A DNA stretch of 32,034 nucleotides from Bacteroidales bacterium (GCA_017937885.1 JAGBCS010000038.1:1-32034), one strand, 5' to 3'. Positions 15,971-25,240 are shown, counted from the stretch's first letter. Notes: generated from the letters alone by a model not told the origin. Program-made: numbers and translations.

Positions 15971-17062
15971 ATGAAAACAATTGCTGTGTTCACCGCAGCC
16001 CTGCTGCTGTCATGCTTCTGCGCGGGAGCGCAGGAGAAGATGAGCGACGCGCTGGAGATCGACAAGAGGGTCCACAATTTCGGGGACATAATGCTTGGAA
16101 GCGGTCCTGTGTCATGTACATATACCGTAACGAATGTCGGTTCGGAACCGGCTGTGATATACAATGTGACGACGACTTGCGGATGTACGGATGTGGACTG
16201 GACAAAGGAGCCGATACGTCCGGGAAAGAAAGGTACGATTTCGGTGACTTATTCGAATGATGAGGGCCCGTATCCTTTCGACAAGAGCCTGACTGTATAT
16301 CATTCGGACTCAAAGAAGCCATATATATTGAAGCTCAGGGGCGTGTCGATGGAAAAGGCAAAGCCGCTGGAGGAGCTTTATCCGGTGAAGTACGGCCGTT
16401 TCGCCATGAAGGAGGGAGTCGTGGAGTGCGGGAACATGGAGCAGGGTTCCCAGAAGAGCGATGCCGTGATGGTCGCGAATCTTTCGGACTCCCCTATCAC
16501 TGTGTCATTCGCCGATCTTTCGGAGAATCTTTCAGTTTCGGTGTCACCGAATCCGATTCCTGCGCGCAGCACTGCCGAGATGTCGGTCGTGATAAAGGCT
16601 GACCGCGAGATATGGGGCAAGAACCGATATTGGGCGACGCCGCTGATCGACGGAAAAGCATATAAGAACGCCGATGGCGAGACGCGGATCGGTTTCCAGG
16701 CGTTCACGAAGGAGAATTTCAACGACCTGACGAAGGACGAAAAGGCGAAGGGGCCACGCCCGACTTTCGAGGAAAGCACTTATTCGTTCGGAAAGATGAA
16801 GCGGGGCGAGACTGTACATGCCGAGTTCACGTTCAGGAACGAGGGCAAGAGCACGTTCAAGGTATACAGGGTGAATGCGGACGCATGCTGCTGGTCACAC
16901 AGCGACATCCCATACGCAGAACCAGGTGAGACGGTAACGTTCTGCGTACATCTCGACACTTCGGATCTTCCTCTTGGAGAGTCACTTACGATCATTACTC
17001 TGACGACAAACTCTCCGCTGAGGCCGATTGTGAATCTTTTCATTGCCGGTTATATGGAGTAG
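15971..17062 (+). CDS. DUF1573-domain exported protein
   Basis: 363 residues from the ATG at 15971. This start is preferred because GAGGAG lies 6 bases upstream and a signal peptide (about 1-20, ending CAGA before Gln21) begins there. ATG at 15965 would leave no spacing. LLSC at 12-15 could be read as a poor lipobox, so lipidation is undecided. Residues from about 33 form a typical DUF1573 domain (HNFGDI, TYTVTNVG, TTCGCTDVDW, GKKGTISVTY). A second, weaker copy lies near the C-terminus (YSFGKMKRGETVHAEFTFRNEG). These are Ig-like folds of unknown role, common in Bacteroidota envelopes. The stop is only 4 bases before the transporter gene, so they form an operon. Confidence 0.85.
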   Translation: MKTIAVFTAALLLSCFCAGAQEKMSDALEIDKRVHNFGDIMLGSGPVSCTYTVTNVGSEPAVIYNVTTTCGCTDVDWTKEPIRPGKKGTISVTYSNDEGPYPFDKSLTVYHSDSKKPYILKLRGVSMEKAKPLEELYPVKYGRFAMKEGVVECGNMEQGSQKSDAVMVANLSDSPITVSFADLSENLSVSVSPNPIPARSTAEMSVVIKADREIWGKNRYWATPLIDGKAYKNADGETRIGFQAFTKENFNDLTKDEKAKGPRPTFEESTYSFGKMKRGETVHAEFTFRNEGKSTFKVYRVNADACCWSHSDIPYAEPGETVTFCVHLDTSDLPLGESLTIITLTTNSPLRPIVNLFIAGYME

Positions 17063-17066
17063 GGCC

Positions 17067-18392
17067 ATGCATCTGTTCGTAGACATATTGAGGAATGCTG
17101 TCCTGATCACAGGGCTCGTTGTCGTGATGATGATGATGATCGAATCGCTTAACATCGAGTCCAGGGGCATGGTGTTCAAGGGGTTGAAGAAGACGAAGTT
17201 CGGCCAGGTCATCGTGGCGGCCTTGCTGGGATCCATACCCGGATGTATGGGTGGCTTTGCTACCGTTTCGCTTTACACTCATCGGCTTTTCAGTTTCGGG
17301 GCTCTCGTAGCCATGATGATCGCTTCTTCGGGCGATGAGGCGTTCGTCATGCTGGCGATGGTTCCGCAGGAGGCTCTGGTTCTGTTCGTCGTGCTGTTCG
17401 TGATTGCGGTCGTGGTCGGAGTCGTGACTGACTTTGTGCATGAGCGTGCGCACAGGAGGCATTGCGACAAGCATGACCATTCGGAGTGCGGGGATGAACC
17501 GGATTGCGTGGAAGGGTATGTCGTGCATGAATGCGGGTGCGACAGCCACGGATCAGAAGAAGGGCACGAGCATGGGGGAAAGAGGCATTACGGATGGAAG
17601 AGGATGGTGATGTTCGTCGGGCTGGCGGTTTTCATCGCGGCGCTCGGTACCGGGCATCTGGGCCATGATCATGTAGCGCATGGCCATAGTTCACATGCAG
17701 AGCATTCCGTAGCCTCAGAGCACGGGAAACAGGAAATCAGGGGGAATGTTTCCCTTGGCCACAGTTCACATGCAGAGCATTCCGCAGCCTCAGGGCACGG
17801 GAAACAGGAAATCAGGGGAAATGTTTCCCTTAGCCCTGAGGCTACGGAATGCCATGAAGGGCATATGCATTGCGAAGAAGGACATTGTCATTCTGAGCAT
17901 GATGAGGGATCTTTTACTATCGATCTGTTGAGCGAGGACTGGATGAATGTGCTGTTTGCTGGTCTTAGCGTCATAGTGCTGTTTGTTCTGCTTTTCGCTT
18001 CTGATCATTTTGTCGAGGAACATCTGTGGAATCATATCGTCAGGAAGCATCTGCCGACCATTTTTGCATGGACATTCGGTGTCCTTCTGGTGCTGGGTGT
18101 CGGGCTGCAGTATGTGGAGATAGACAGGTGGATCAGTGACAATACGGCACTGATGATTCTTCTGGCTACCGTCATCGGCATCATTCCAGAGTCCGGTCCG
18201 CATATGATTTTCGTTACGCTTTTCGCGGCTGGGGTCGTACCGTTCCCGGTTCTGCTGGCGAGCAGCATATCACAGGACGGTCATGCGTCTATCCCGCTTC
18301 TTGCCGAAAGCAAGAAGAGCTTCGCCTGGGCGAAGCTCATCAATTGCATTGTTGCTCTGGTTGCAGGCTTTGCAGCCATGCTGTTCATGTAG
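17067..18392 (+). CDS. Putative heavy-metal/manganese exporter (PF11449-type), His-rich loop
   Basis: 441 residues. About ten hydrophobic membrane segments flank a long soluble, His-rich middle. The N-terminal half has segments near 10-26, 45-65, 75-97 and 102-122, with GSIPGCMGGF and SSGDEAF motifs. The C-terminal half repeats the theme near 295-311, 330-350, 360-375, 380-400 and 423-441, with GIIPESGPH. This matches the family annotated as putative manganese or arsenic transporter. The middle (about 124-283) has many HGH, HSH and HEH clusters that could bind metal. Residues 206-230 and 231-255 are near-identical copies. The ATG at 17067 was chosen 4 bases after the DUF1573 stop; the open frame also extends to a TTG at 17043. 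Metal specificity is unknown. Confidence 0.8.
   Translation: MHLFVDILRNAVLITGLVVVMMMMIESLNIESRGMVFKGLKKTKFGQVIVAALLGSIPGCMGGFATVSLYTHRLFSFGALVAMMIASSGDEAFVMLAMVPQEALVLFVVLFVIAVVVGVVTDFVHERAHRRHCDKHDHSECGDEPDCVEGYVVHECGCDSHGSEEGHEHGGKRHYGWKRMVMFVGLAVFIAALGTGHLGHDHVAHGHSSHAEHSVASEHGKQEIRGNVSLGHSSHAEHSAASGHGKQEIRGNVSLSPEATECHEGHMHCEEGHCHSEHDEGSFTIDLLSEDWMNVLFAGLSVIVLFVLLFASDHFVEEHLWNHIVRKHLPTIFAWTFGVLLVLGVGLQYVEIDRWISDNTALMILLATVIGIIPESGPHMIFVTLFAAGVVPFPVLLASSISQDGHASIPLLAESKKSFAWAKLINCIVALVAGFAAMLFM
17682..17831 (+). repeat. 75-bp in-frame tandem duplication
   Basis: Units 17682-17756 and 17757-17831 match at 71 of 75 positions. Each encodes 25 residues beginning GHSSHAEHS and ending RGNVSL. 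Being a multiple of three, a gain or loss of a unit keeps the frame. Confidence 0.9.
17777..17852. repeat. 76-bp palindromic element inside the exporter gene
   Basis: The outer arms 17777-17796 and 17833-17852 are inverted with one mismatch (CATTCCG..CCTCAGGGC against its complement). The inner arms GGGAAACA (17799-17806) and TGTTTCCC (17822-17829) are perfect. About 28 of 30 arm positions pair around a 15-base loop. The element is translated as part of the His-rich loop. Confidence 0.85.
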
Positions 18393-18414
18393 AGGTCAGG
18401 AGCAGATTTGCCTC

Positions 18415-18481
18415 ATAATGCTCGTGACCCCCAGGAAATTGAAGGGGTGACGAGCAAAAATGAGCGATAATGCTCGTGACC
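18415..18481. repeat. Alternating repeats between convergent genes, possible terminator
   Basis: ATAATGCTCGTGACC occurs directly repeated at 18415-18429 and 18467-18481, and an inverted copy GTGACGAGCA lies between at 18447-18456. The middle copy can pair with either outer copy, with one mismatch. The 13-bp stem of the left pair (TGCTCGTGACCCC with GGGGTGACGAGCA) is the stronger. This lies between the exporter gene and the end of the lipoprotein operon. A TTTTT run exists on the minus strand. Confidence 0.65.
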
Positions 18482-18489
18482 TTCCGGTT

Positions 18490-20088
18490 TTATTCATATA
18501 TGAATTCGAATTCATCGACATACAGGGTACTGCCTACGCCTCCGGTGAAATAGTCACCGAGGTACGACGCACATGCCGAAATCACGACGTAGGTCGGCTT
18601 GCGTTCCAGGTCGCGATACTCAAGCGGCATCGTGAATTCGACAAAGCCGTCTGTCTTGATGTCGGTTTCCATGACAGCATGGGCTATGATTGCCGGATCA
18701 CCTGCAATGTCTACGAATTTACCGGCTGTCGTATTTATATGGAACGGCTTGTCCCAGTCTGTGAGGATTACCTGAATCTGGCATTTATCCATCTCGCCCA
18801 GGATGTTTTCGTATGGAGGCTTCACCTTGTCTATAGGCTTCGGATCGTATCTGTAATAACCGTTCAGGGAGGTCGGACGTGAAGCGAACGGCACTCCCCA
18901 ATCGAGCTCTGCACCGACACCTGCAATCTTATCGAACTTGCCGGTATAGAGATTTCCTGCAGCAAATGCAATCACAGCATACTTGCTCTCCATTCGTGCT
19001 GATGTGCCCGACACAGCCATTACTTCATCAGGGGTTGTGGATGAGCCGATAAAAGTAGCAGCTCCCTTATTGGCAGAATCCCATATCATCTGATCTTGGG
19101 ATGCTCCTGAAGGGTACGGGTACCATACTTTCCCGTCAAGGGACCAGTTATCGAAAGAGAAATTGTACAACTGCAGAGCTTCCTCTGTGGTAAATGAGGC
19201 TACAGCACTATAATTGCCGTCCTTACCTATACGGACTTCGTATTCCGTAGCGCTCTCGAGTCCTGTAATGTCTGCCGAGATGCCGACTCCAGCCACAACG
19301 GCATCATTACATACCGTCCATTCTGCGTCAGACACCTTTTTATATTCTATAACCGGAGCTCCATCACCATCGAAAAGTCCATATACCTGCGCATGCTTCG
19401 CCCATGCATTTATAGATGAGACCTTCAGTTCTACCTTTTCCTGTACCACCTTTATCGTCCAACGGACATCTTCGTCATTGACCTTGAAGTCAAAATAACG
19501 AAGCATCATGCAATTGAGCGTCATCGGCAGCGAAACGGGTTCCGTCACCTCGACACTTTCTCCGGCAACGAGTTCGAATCCAGTCGTCGAGATCAGTTGA
19601 GCGCCATCTTTTTCCAGTTTCATTTCCCGGAATGTCACGTTCTTAAGATCCTGAGACTCCAACACATACACCACTGCTATCCGAGTCGAAAGATTGAGTT
19701 CCGGCTCACTCGCCTGATTGTCGACTCGTATATACCGCTCTACAGGCTGAGTCGCAGACACCGTCCACTCATACTCCTGATAAGTCTTCAGTACAAATGT
19801 CTTTGGCGTAGACAGATCTATGACCGAAGGTACGCCTCCGACAAGCTGTGCTCCGTCTGTATACTTGAAGGTAGTAACCTCCAAGGCTGCGATGTTGCAA
19901 GTCTCATCCAGCACGACGCTTATAGTTCGAGACTCCGCATCAATCGACACTGATTCGGCCCCTTCCACATCAAAGGCTGTGATCTCCGCGAGGACTACAG
20001 GATATGACATGTCGTTCGGAAAAGTACATCCGAAGGCTAAAGCAAACGCTGACAGGGAAAGCGCGATTCTATATATTGTCTGCATCAT
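18490..20088 (-). CDS. PCMD-domain surface lipoprotein (last gene of envelope operon)
   Basis: 532 residues. Lipoprotein signal with lipobox AFGC, Cys21. Two Ig-like segments follow (about 28-110 and 115-215, the first with the pattern seen in DUF5018-type domains), then an FN3-like domain (about 218-300, ending ASFTT). The C-terminal half from NFSFDNW to the end is a PCMD domain (putative carbohydrate metabolism domain, PF13201-like), with WDSANKGAATFIGSSTTP and SCASYLGDYFTGG motifs nearly identical to those of the 756-residue protein upstream. It lacks the DUF4493 part of its relatives. Its start overlaps the end of the barrel gene by 4 bases (ATGA). Probably surface exposed; sugar binding is suggested by the domain name only. 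Confidence 0.8.
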   Translation of the reverse strand: MMQTIYRIALSLSAFALAFGCTFPNDMSYPVVLAEITAFDVEGAESVSIDAESRTISVVLDETCNIAALEVTTFKYTDGAQLVGGVPSVIDLSTPKTFVLKTYQEYEWTVSATQPVERYIRVDNQASEPELNLSTRIAVVYVLESQDLKNVTFREMKLEKDGAQLISTTGFELVAGESVEVTEPVSLPMTLNCMMLRYFDFKVNDEDVRWTIKVVQEKVELKVSSINAWAKHAQVYGLFDGDGAPVIEYKKVSDAEWTVCNDAVVAGVGISADITGLESATEYEVRIGKDGNYSAVASFTTEEALQLYNFSFDNWSLDGKVWYPYPSGASQDQMIWDSANKGAATFIGSSTTPDEVMAVSGTSARMESKYAVIAFAAGNLYTGKFDKIAGVGAELDWGVPFASRPTSLNGYYRYDPKPIDKVKPPYENILGEMDKCQIQVILTDWDKPFHINTTAGKFVDIAGDPAIIAHAVMETDIKTDGFVEFTMPLEYRDLERKPTYVVISACASYLGDYFTGGVGSTLYVDEFEFIYE

Positions 20089-20924
20089 TTCTTGATCTTT
20101 CTGACTCTGTGGGCAGAATTGAGGATATAGAATGACATGCCCATATTAATTGAAAGAAGATTCACCTTGAAGTTAGCTGACTTCTTCACCATCTGGCTTA
20201 CCTCAACCTGATTGGTGGTCTGTACTATCCTCTGGAAATCATAGCCAAGCACTCCGACCGAAGCTTCTACTGCGATTTCATTAGTGACGAAACACGTCAG
20301 TCCGGGCACCAGGCCTACAGAGAACTTGTAAATATCCTGATATGTGCCGAACTTGCCTCCGTCCTGCATCTGAAAGGATTCACTCTGAGCATATCCTCCG
20401 GAAGCCCTGAGCTCTGCAAACATCGCAAAACGCTTGCTGTCAGCTATAGGAATGTAGTTTCTCAACGCCAGCGCACCGGTATATGCCTGCTTGGTGTATC
20501 CTATATCCTGAAGATTGAAGGATACGAGTTCTCCCAAGGACATGTCAGCACTTCCCAGATCAAGGGCTGAATAATCATAATCGAACCTCAGGCCCAAAGA
20601 CAGATTATCTGCGATGAAATAGGAAAGGAACGGAGACAGTCCGAAAGACTCCATATTACCTTCAATTCCGGACAGGAGGGAAAACAGCATCTTGTAACCG
20701 GCGTCATCGATTGCATTGCCAAGAGCATAGCTGCTGTATGAGACAGTGAGTCCTCCGCCTATGGTACCTTTAGGAATAAAACGGTTGTTTGGAAGACCTA
20801 TACCTCTGTCAAAGGGTTCATGATAGACCTTTGCCGGCATCATCCGCTCGGGCTCAGTATCATCCTGAGCCCTCACAGAAACTGCCGCCAACAGCATCAG
20901 TGCGCTTATAAGAAATCTTTTCAT
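20085..20924 (-). CDS. Outer-membrane beta-barrel protein
   Basis: 279 residues with a signal peptide (1-19, ending SVRA before Gln20). The body consists of alternating hydrophobic and polar strands typical of a small outer-membrane barrel: GGLTVSYSSYAL, FGLSPFLSYFIADNLSLGLRFDYDYSAL, GYDFQ, and a final strand LLSINMGMSFYI. A basic tail (RVRKIKK) follows. I do not recognise a named family with certainty. It lies between two PCMD lipoprotein genes, 2 bases after the upstream one and overlapping the downstream one by 4 bases, so it is part of the same operon. It may anchor or export the neighbouring lipoproteins. Confidence 0.8.
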   Translation of the reverse strand: MKRFLISALMLLAAVSVRAQDDTEPERMMPAKVYHEPFDRGIGLPNNRFIPKGTIGGGLTVSYSSYALGNAIDDAGYKMLFSLLSGIEGNMESFGLSPFLSYFIADNLSLGLRFDYDYSALDLGSADMSLGELVSFNLQDIGYTKQAYTGALALRNYIPIADSKRFAMFAELRASGGYAQSESFQMQDGGKFGTYQDIYKFSVGLVPGLTCFVTNEIAVEASVGVLGYDFQRIVQTTNQVEVSQMVKKSANFKVNLLSINMGMSFYILNSAHRVRKIKK

Positions 20925-20926
20925 TG

Positions 20927-23197
20927 CTACTTATAGTTAACTTTTGCTCTCTGTTCTGGAGTAAGAGTCGTGATGTCATACTCAAAAGAGAACTCATCCG
21001 CCCACATGGTAGATCCTTCGCCTCCTGTAAAGTAGTCTCCGAGATATGACGCCGCGCAAACGACGACTGCATACGTCGGAACTCTTGAAGTATCCGTATC
21101 CCTATATTCGATAGGCAGACAGAATTCCCGATAATCATCCATTACTTCCTCATCAGACTCGAACTTCACGACGCCGATGATATCAGGATCATTCTCGAAA
21201 TCCACGAAATTTCCTGCAGTAGTATTGATCGGGAAAGGCTTTGCCCAATCGGTAAGGATGACGGTTATCTGACACTTATCCATAGTGCCCTTATAATCTT
21301 TCGAATTCTTAGTCTCCGGAACACCGTCGCCATCATCGTCACGGACTATCGTATACTTATCATCTACACGGTTGATTGCTTTAGGAGAATACTTATAATA
21401 TCCTCTCAACGCAACAGGCCTTCCCGAAAACGGGGTTCCCCAATCCAAGGTCGCACCGACACCGGCAATCGCTCCGAAATCACCGGTATACAGGTTTCCG
21501 GCAGCAAAAGCGAGGACAGCATACTTACTCTCCATTCTGGCTGCATTACCTTTCTTCACAGGATCTCCACTTTCACTGGCTGGAGTAGTTGAAGATCCGA
21601 TGAAAGTGGCAGCACCTTCATTGGCGGAATCCCACACATGGCTGCCGCCTTCTGCAAAAGGATACCAGACTTTTCCAGACTTGTACCAATCGTCGAAATT
21701 CATATTGTAGATCTGAGGTGCAAGCAATGTGGTAAAGCTCATTTCACGAGTATCGGTATCATTTGCTGAAACTGCCTTGACGACATATTGATACCCTGCT
21801 TCAAGTCCTGTCAGATCGGCTGAATATGTCTTGTTTACATAGTCATATTCGACATGAGTAGGATCCACAGTCTGCCAATCGGCAGCAGATGCCTTCCTGT
21901 ACATGAATGTAAGACCATCAGGCATGTCGTCGACAAACCACTTGCCTTTGGCAACCGCAAACATCGCCCATGGAGTCACACCGACCATGTCAGCATCAGC
22001 ATCAACAACGACAGTGAAGTCCAGAGGCAGATGAGCCATATGATTGTAGACATCATAGATATGGAAATCGAATTTGTAGCTCTTATCCATAGGCAGCCCT
22101 GCCATGAAGCTTGTCATATCCACATTCACAGGGTCATACACTCCATAACTTGTTGAAGAAGTCCTGACTCCAATAGCTTCAAGCGCTGATATCTGAGACG
22201 GCTTGGCTCCGACAAGTTCTGTGAAATATGGAAGGCCTTCAGCATAAAGATTCGCATCGGAATGGCTTATTACGACACTTTTTACTCCCTTCGACGCGTG
22301 AAGAGTGACGACCTTGCTTTCTTCGACACCGAAAGGTATCAGCACATCATCTACTGCCAGGAGTTCCCGGAATTCATCGTTGACCGAGATTACCGGGCCA
22401 TCATTGCCACCAAAATCGACTCCTGCGAAATAATCCTTGACCTCAGTAGTATTGTCTACCTTTATGGTAAGGTACAAGCCTCCGACATCTTCGCCCTTTT
22501 CTCCTAGAGCGAAATTGATGTTGTAATGCTCCTTTGCCTTGACACCGTAATATGTATCTGATGTCGAATACCTTACTCCTTTATTATTGACAAGATCGAG
22601 AGTCCATGTCAATGTCTCTTCCGCCTCAACCTTGAAATAACCATCTGCATCGATGGTCGAAGGGGTCGACACATTTGAATAGACAAGTGTACCTCCGCGG
22701 CTGTTACGTACAGTCACCTTATACTCTCTGAAATTGGCCTTTATTTCATCTGCAAAATCCACTGTCACCTTTACATTTGAAAGGTAAGCAGTCATATCTA
22801 CGGTGTGATCGGTATTGGCCACGATATTTACCGAGGCCTCTCCTGTATAGAAAGGCTCACCGAACGCAGCCTCCGAATTCTCTCCGCATGACGCCTTGAT
22901 CACATACGGTCCTACAGGAAGTGATACTCCCTCAGCAGGGATTGCCGTATGAAGGCAGGTGTATTCGCTCTTGGACGATCCGTCCTTGTAGGTACGGATA
23001 AAGTCCAGAGTAAACACCTGATCCTCTGTCGGATCAGTCAGGCTCTTAAGAACAATGTCTTCTGAGGTATCCTGACTCATGTTCACACGGATTCGTCCTG
23101 TCACGTCTTCATCCAGCACTGCTCTATTGCAGGCAGCAGCAAGCAGAAGGACGGACATGAACGAGATAGTCCTTATGATTAACCTGTTCATCATCAA
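20927..23197 (-). CDS. DUF4493 + PCMD lipoprotein
   Basis: 756 residues. Lipoprotein signal with lipobox LAAAC, Cys23. A DUF4493 region follows (about 35-270: G+Y/F motifs such as VSLPVGPYVIKAS, EPFYTGEASVNI, YLSNVKVTVDF, TLVYS, YGVKAKEHYNINF). Next is an Ig-like middle domain (about 280-410) with VTLHASKGVKSVVISH and VDMTSFMAGLP, an FN3-like domain (about 415-495, ending EMSFTT), and a C-terminal PCMD domain (from NMNFDDW). The PCMD domain resembles that of the 532-residue protein closely, so the two arose by duplication. DUF4493 and PCMD commonly occur together in Bacteroidales surface lipoproteins. Its exact role is unknown. Confidence 0.85.
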   Translation of the reverse strand: MMMNRLIIRTISFMSVLLLAAACNRAVLDEDVTGRIRVNMSQDTSEDIVLKSLTDPTEDQVFTLDFIRTYKDGSSKSEYTCLHTAIPAEGVSLPVGPYVIKASCGENSEAAFGEPFYTGEASVNIVANTDHTVDMTAYLSNVKVTVDFADEIKANFREYKVTVRNSRGGTLVYSNVSTPSTIDADGYFKVEAEETLTWTLDLVNNKGVRYSTSDTYYGVKAKEHYNINFALGEKGEDVGGLYLTIKVDNTTEVKDYFAGVDFGGNDGPVISVNDEFRELLAVDDVLIPFGVEESKVVTLHASKGVKSVVISHSDANLYAEGLPYFTELVGAKPSQISALEAIGVRTSSTSYGVYDPVNVDMTSFMAGLPMDKSYKFDFHIYDVYNHMAHLPLDFTVVVDADADMVGVTPWAMFAVAKGKWFVDDMPDGLTFMYRKASAADWQTVDPTHVEYDYVNKTYSADLTGLEAGYQYVVKAVSANDTDTREMSFTTLLAPQIYNMNFDDWYKSGKVWYPFAEGGSHVWDSANEGAATFIGSSTTPASESGDPVKKGNAARMESKYAVLAFAAGNLYTGDFGAIAGVGATLDWGTPFSGRPVALRGYYKYSPKAINRVDDKYTIVRDDDGDGVPETKNSKDYKGTMDKCQITVILTDWAKPFPINTTAGNFVDFENDPDIIGVVKFESDEEVMDDYREFCLPIEYRDTDTSRVPTYAVVVCAASYLGDYFTGGEGSTMWADEFSFEYDITTLTPEQRAKVNYK

Positions 23198-23202
23198 TAT
23201 TT

Positions 23203-24555
23203 CTAATTAGCGTCGGTCGGAGCCGTATATACAAAGTTCAATGTCAAATCAAGTGTCTGGTTCTCTTCGCCAGCAACGAAGCTGCTTCTGTCATCTGTTA
23301 CAACCATATTGAAGTTGTGCACAGAGCCATCTGCCGGTGCGAAAGCCGTGATCAGCGGAAGAAGATCACCCAATGGGAATTCGATGGACTCCTTACCGAG
23401 AAGAGCGTCTCCTGAAGGAAGGAATGTCATGGCTGCGGCCGTTTCCGGATTCAGAAGGTCGAGTACAACGGTACTTTCGCCTTCATAATATGAACCTGCA
23501 ATATCCTTTACCGTAGTAAGGAAAAGCGCCGTAGGTGATGTGATCTTTACAAGGAAACCCGATATATGATATTTCGCATAAATACTCAGATCTACTTCTC
23601 CATACTCATAGGTTCCTCCGTTTCCATCCTCATCTCCCTTATTATAATACTGTCCCATACCTTTCAAAGGATAGGCAGCAAAGGTAGGGTTGGCAGGCCA
23701 GCTGAGCGACAGTCCGTCAATTACAGGCTTTTCAGGCTCAGCAGGAGGAGTATTGCCGCTATCATCAGGATCCGGGTTCTCCGGATCGCTTGGAACCGGA
23801 TTCCACTCTACACCAGGTACTTCAAAGTTTGAAAAAATATCATTCGTACTGTAGTCTACCTTTATATCTATACCGCCGACAGCACCTGTGTTGACAGCGT
23901 CAAGCTTGATGACATGATGGTCCTTAGGAGCGACATTAGTGATCTGACCGTCATATACACTTGCCTGCGAAGTAGCGGTTCTGTATCCGTTCACATGGAT
24001 CTTCAGAGGAGCAACCGTGAAGAATCCGGCCTTTCCGGCCTCGACTTCGGCCTTCTTCCATACGAGGGTACCGGATCCGTTGGTAATAGTGACGTCATAA
24101 TCCACAAGCTCGTTTGAAAAAGCGTCACTTACTTCGATGGTCACCATCATGTTCTGAAGAGTACAGGTCAGAGACACTGAAGTCACCTCACCGACTGTTA
24201 CGGAAAACGTTGATTCTCCGCTGAAGATCGGCTGTTCCCATTCAGCAGGAGACGTGTCCGGAGAATATGCCGTTATAGTGTAGTTGCCCGGGAGAAGAGG
24301 GACAGCTCCGTTTTCCACGATCTGCTGCTTAAGTTCAGCATAGGTAAAGACCTTCTCCCACTGGTCTGCCGGCCTCTGAAGCCTGACCTTGAAGTCATCC
24401 ACATTTACTTCGGGGAGATCAGCTTTCGTAGCATATTCTCCCTCATAGGAAAGGTTGAGCGAAAGGGAACCTGTCAGACCCGGTTCCTCTATCACATTCT
24501 TGTTGCAGCCCGCAAAAACGGATACTGCCAGAATCATTACTAATATCTTTTTCAT
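23203..24555 (-). CDS. DUF4493 lipoprotein with Ig-like C-terminal domain
   Basis: 450 residues. Lipobox VFAGC, Cys17. After GSLSLNLS and ATKAD comes a DUF4493 region (about 25-225: VPLLPGNYTITAYS, PIFSGESTFSVTVGE, LQNMMVTIEVSDAF, APKDHHVIKLDAV). A linker rich in Pro, Asp and Asn (about 245-275) leads to a C-terminal domain (about 280-450) resembling the middle domain of the 756-residue protein (GFLVKITSP, LDLLNPETAAAMTFLP, NFNMVVTDD). It has no PCMD. The start is 13 bases after the preceding gene. Likely a structural part of the same surface assembly. Confidence 0.8.
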   Translation of the reverse strand: MKKILVMILAVSVFAGCNKNVIEEPGLTGSLSLNLSYEGEYATKADLPEVNVDDFKVRLQRPADQWEKVFTYAELKQQIVENGAVPLLPGNYTITAYSPDTSPAEWEQPIFSGESTFSVTVGEVTSVSLTCTLQNMMVTIEVSDAFSNELVDYDVTITNGSGTLVWKKAEVEAGKAGFFTVAPLKIHVNGYRTATSQASVYDGQITNVAPKDHHVIKLDAVNTGAVGGIDIKVDYSTNDIFSNFEVPGVEWNPVPSDPENPDPDDSGNTPPAEPEKPVIDGLSLSWPANPTFAAYPLKGMGQYYNKGDEDGNGGTYEYGEVDLSIYAKYHISGFLVKITSPTALFLTTVKDIAGSYYEGESTVVLDLLNPETAAAMTFLPSGDALLGKESIEFPLGDLLPLITAFAPADGSVHNFNMVVTDDRSSFVAGEENQTLDLTLNFVYTAPTDAN

Positions 24556-24568
24556 TTCTTAATGTTTT

Positions 24569-25216
24569 TCATATTGTTGGGACATATTCACCAAGAGTGA
24601 TCCGGTGATGGTCCGAAGGAGCTACATCATATATCGCACTATTGAACTTGAGCACATTGCCGTTCTTTGCCACCCCTTCAAGACTGATATAAAGGACTGA
24701 TGCTTCCTTGAAATAGCCTGTCCTTTCTGCTGCCACATCCGCCAGATTCCATGTCAGGGAGGCCTCCCCGTTGCTCACAGTCACGCTGCATGAAGCGACA
24801 GTAGAAGTATTGAAGGTAGATGACGGAAGCAATGTGACCTGAACAGTGCTAAGTACGACCGATACTGAACTTGTCTTTCCGGCCTCGATGGTAAAATCCT
24901 CGGAACTGCTGTAGATTGGCGTATCAAAAGCTGCCGGTGCCGCATTTGGAGAAGATACATGTATCTCATAGCCTCCAGGTGCCAGCTCCAGAAGGGCAGG
25001 CAGCTCGCCACATGTGCTCTCGAGAGAATAATCCAGCGTCTTTCCATTTATGGAAACGGGGTATCCGGCAAAGGCCGATCCTCCTGCCTTGGTATCGTCA
25101 CCGCAGGATAAATCGACTGCCAGCCAGCCCGATACGCCGGCATTCTCAAGGAGAGCCGTGTCACAGCCAACCAATACGTAAGCAGCAGCCAATATATGTA
25201 ACAGTTTCCTGAACAT
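24569..25216 (-). CDS. Short DUF4493 lipoprotein
   Basis: 215 residues. Lipobox VLVGC, Cys18. It is little more than one DUF4493 module: GWLAVDLS and DTKAGG near the N-terminus, then LELAPGGYEIHVSS, TPIYSSSEDFTIEAGK, VSVVLSTVQVTLL and YDVAPSDHHRITLGEYVPTI at the end. The C-terminal DHHRITL matches DHHVIKL of the next protein. It is the minimal member of the set and lies 24 bases downstream of the 794-residue lipoprotein gene. It may be a subunit made only of the assembly domain, or a product of partial duplication. Confidence 0.8.
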   Translation of the reverse strand: MFRKLLHILAAAYVLVGCDTALLENAGVSGWLAVDLSCGDDTKAGGSAFAGYPVSINGKTLDYSLESTCGELPALLELAPGGYEIHVSSPNAAPAAFDTPIYSSSEDFTIEAGKTSSVSVVLSTVQVTLLPSSTFNTSTVASCSVTVSNGEASLTWNLADVAAERTGYFKEASVLYISLEGVAKNGNVLKFNSAIYDVAPSDHHRITLGEYVPTI

Positions 25217-25240
25217 TTATATACTTCTGTTTGATGATAG

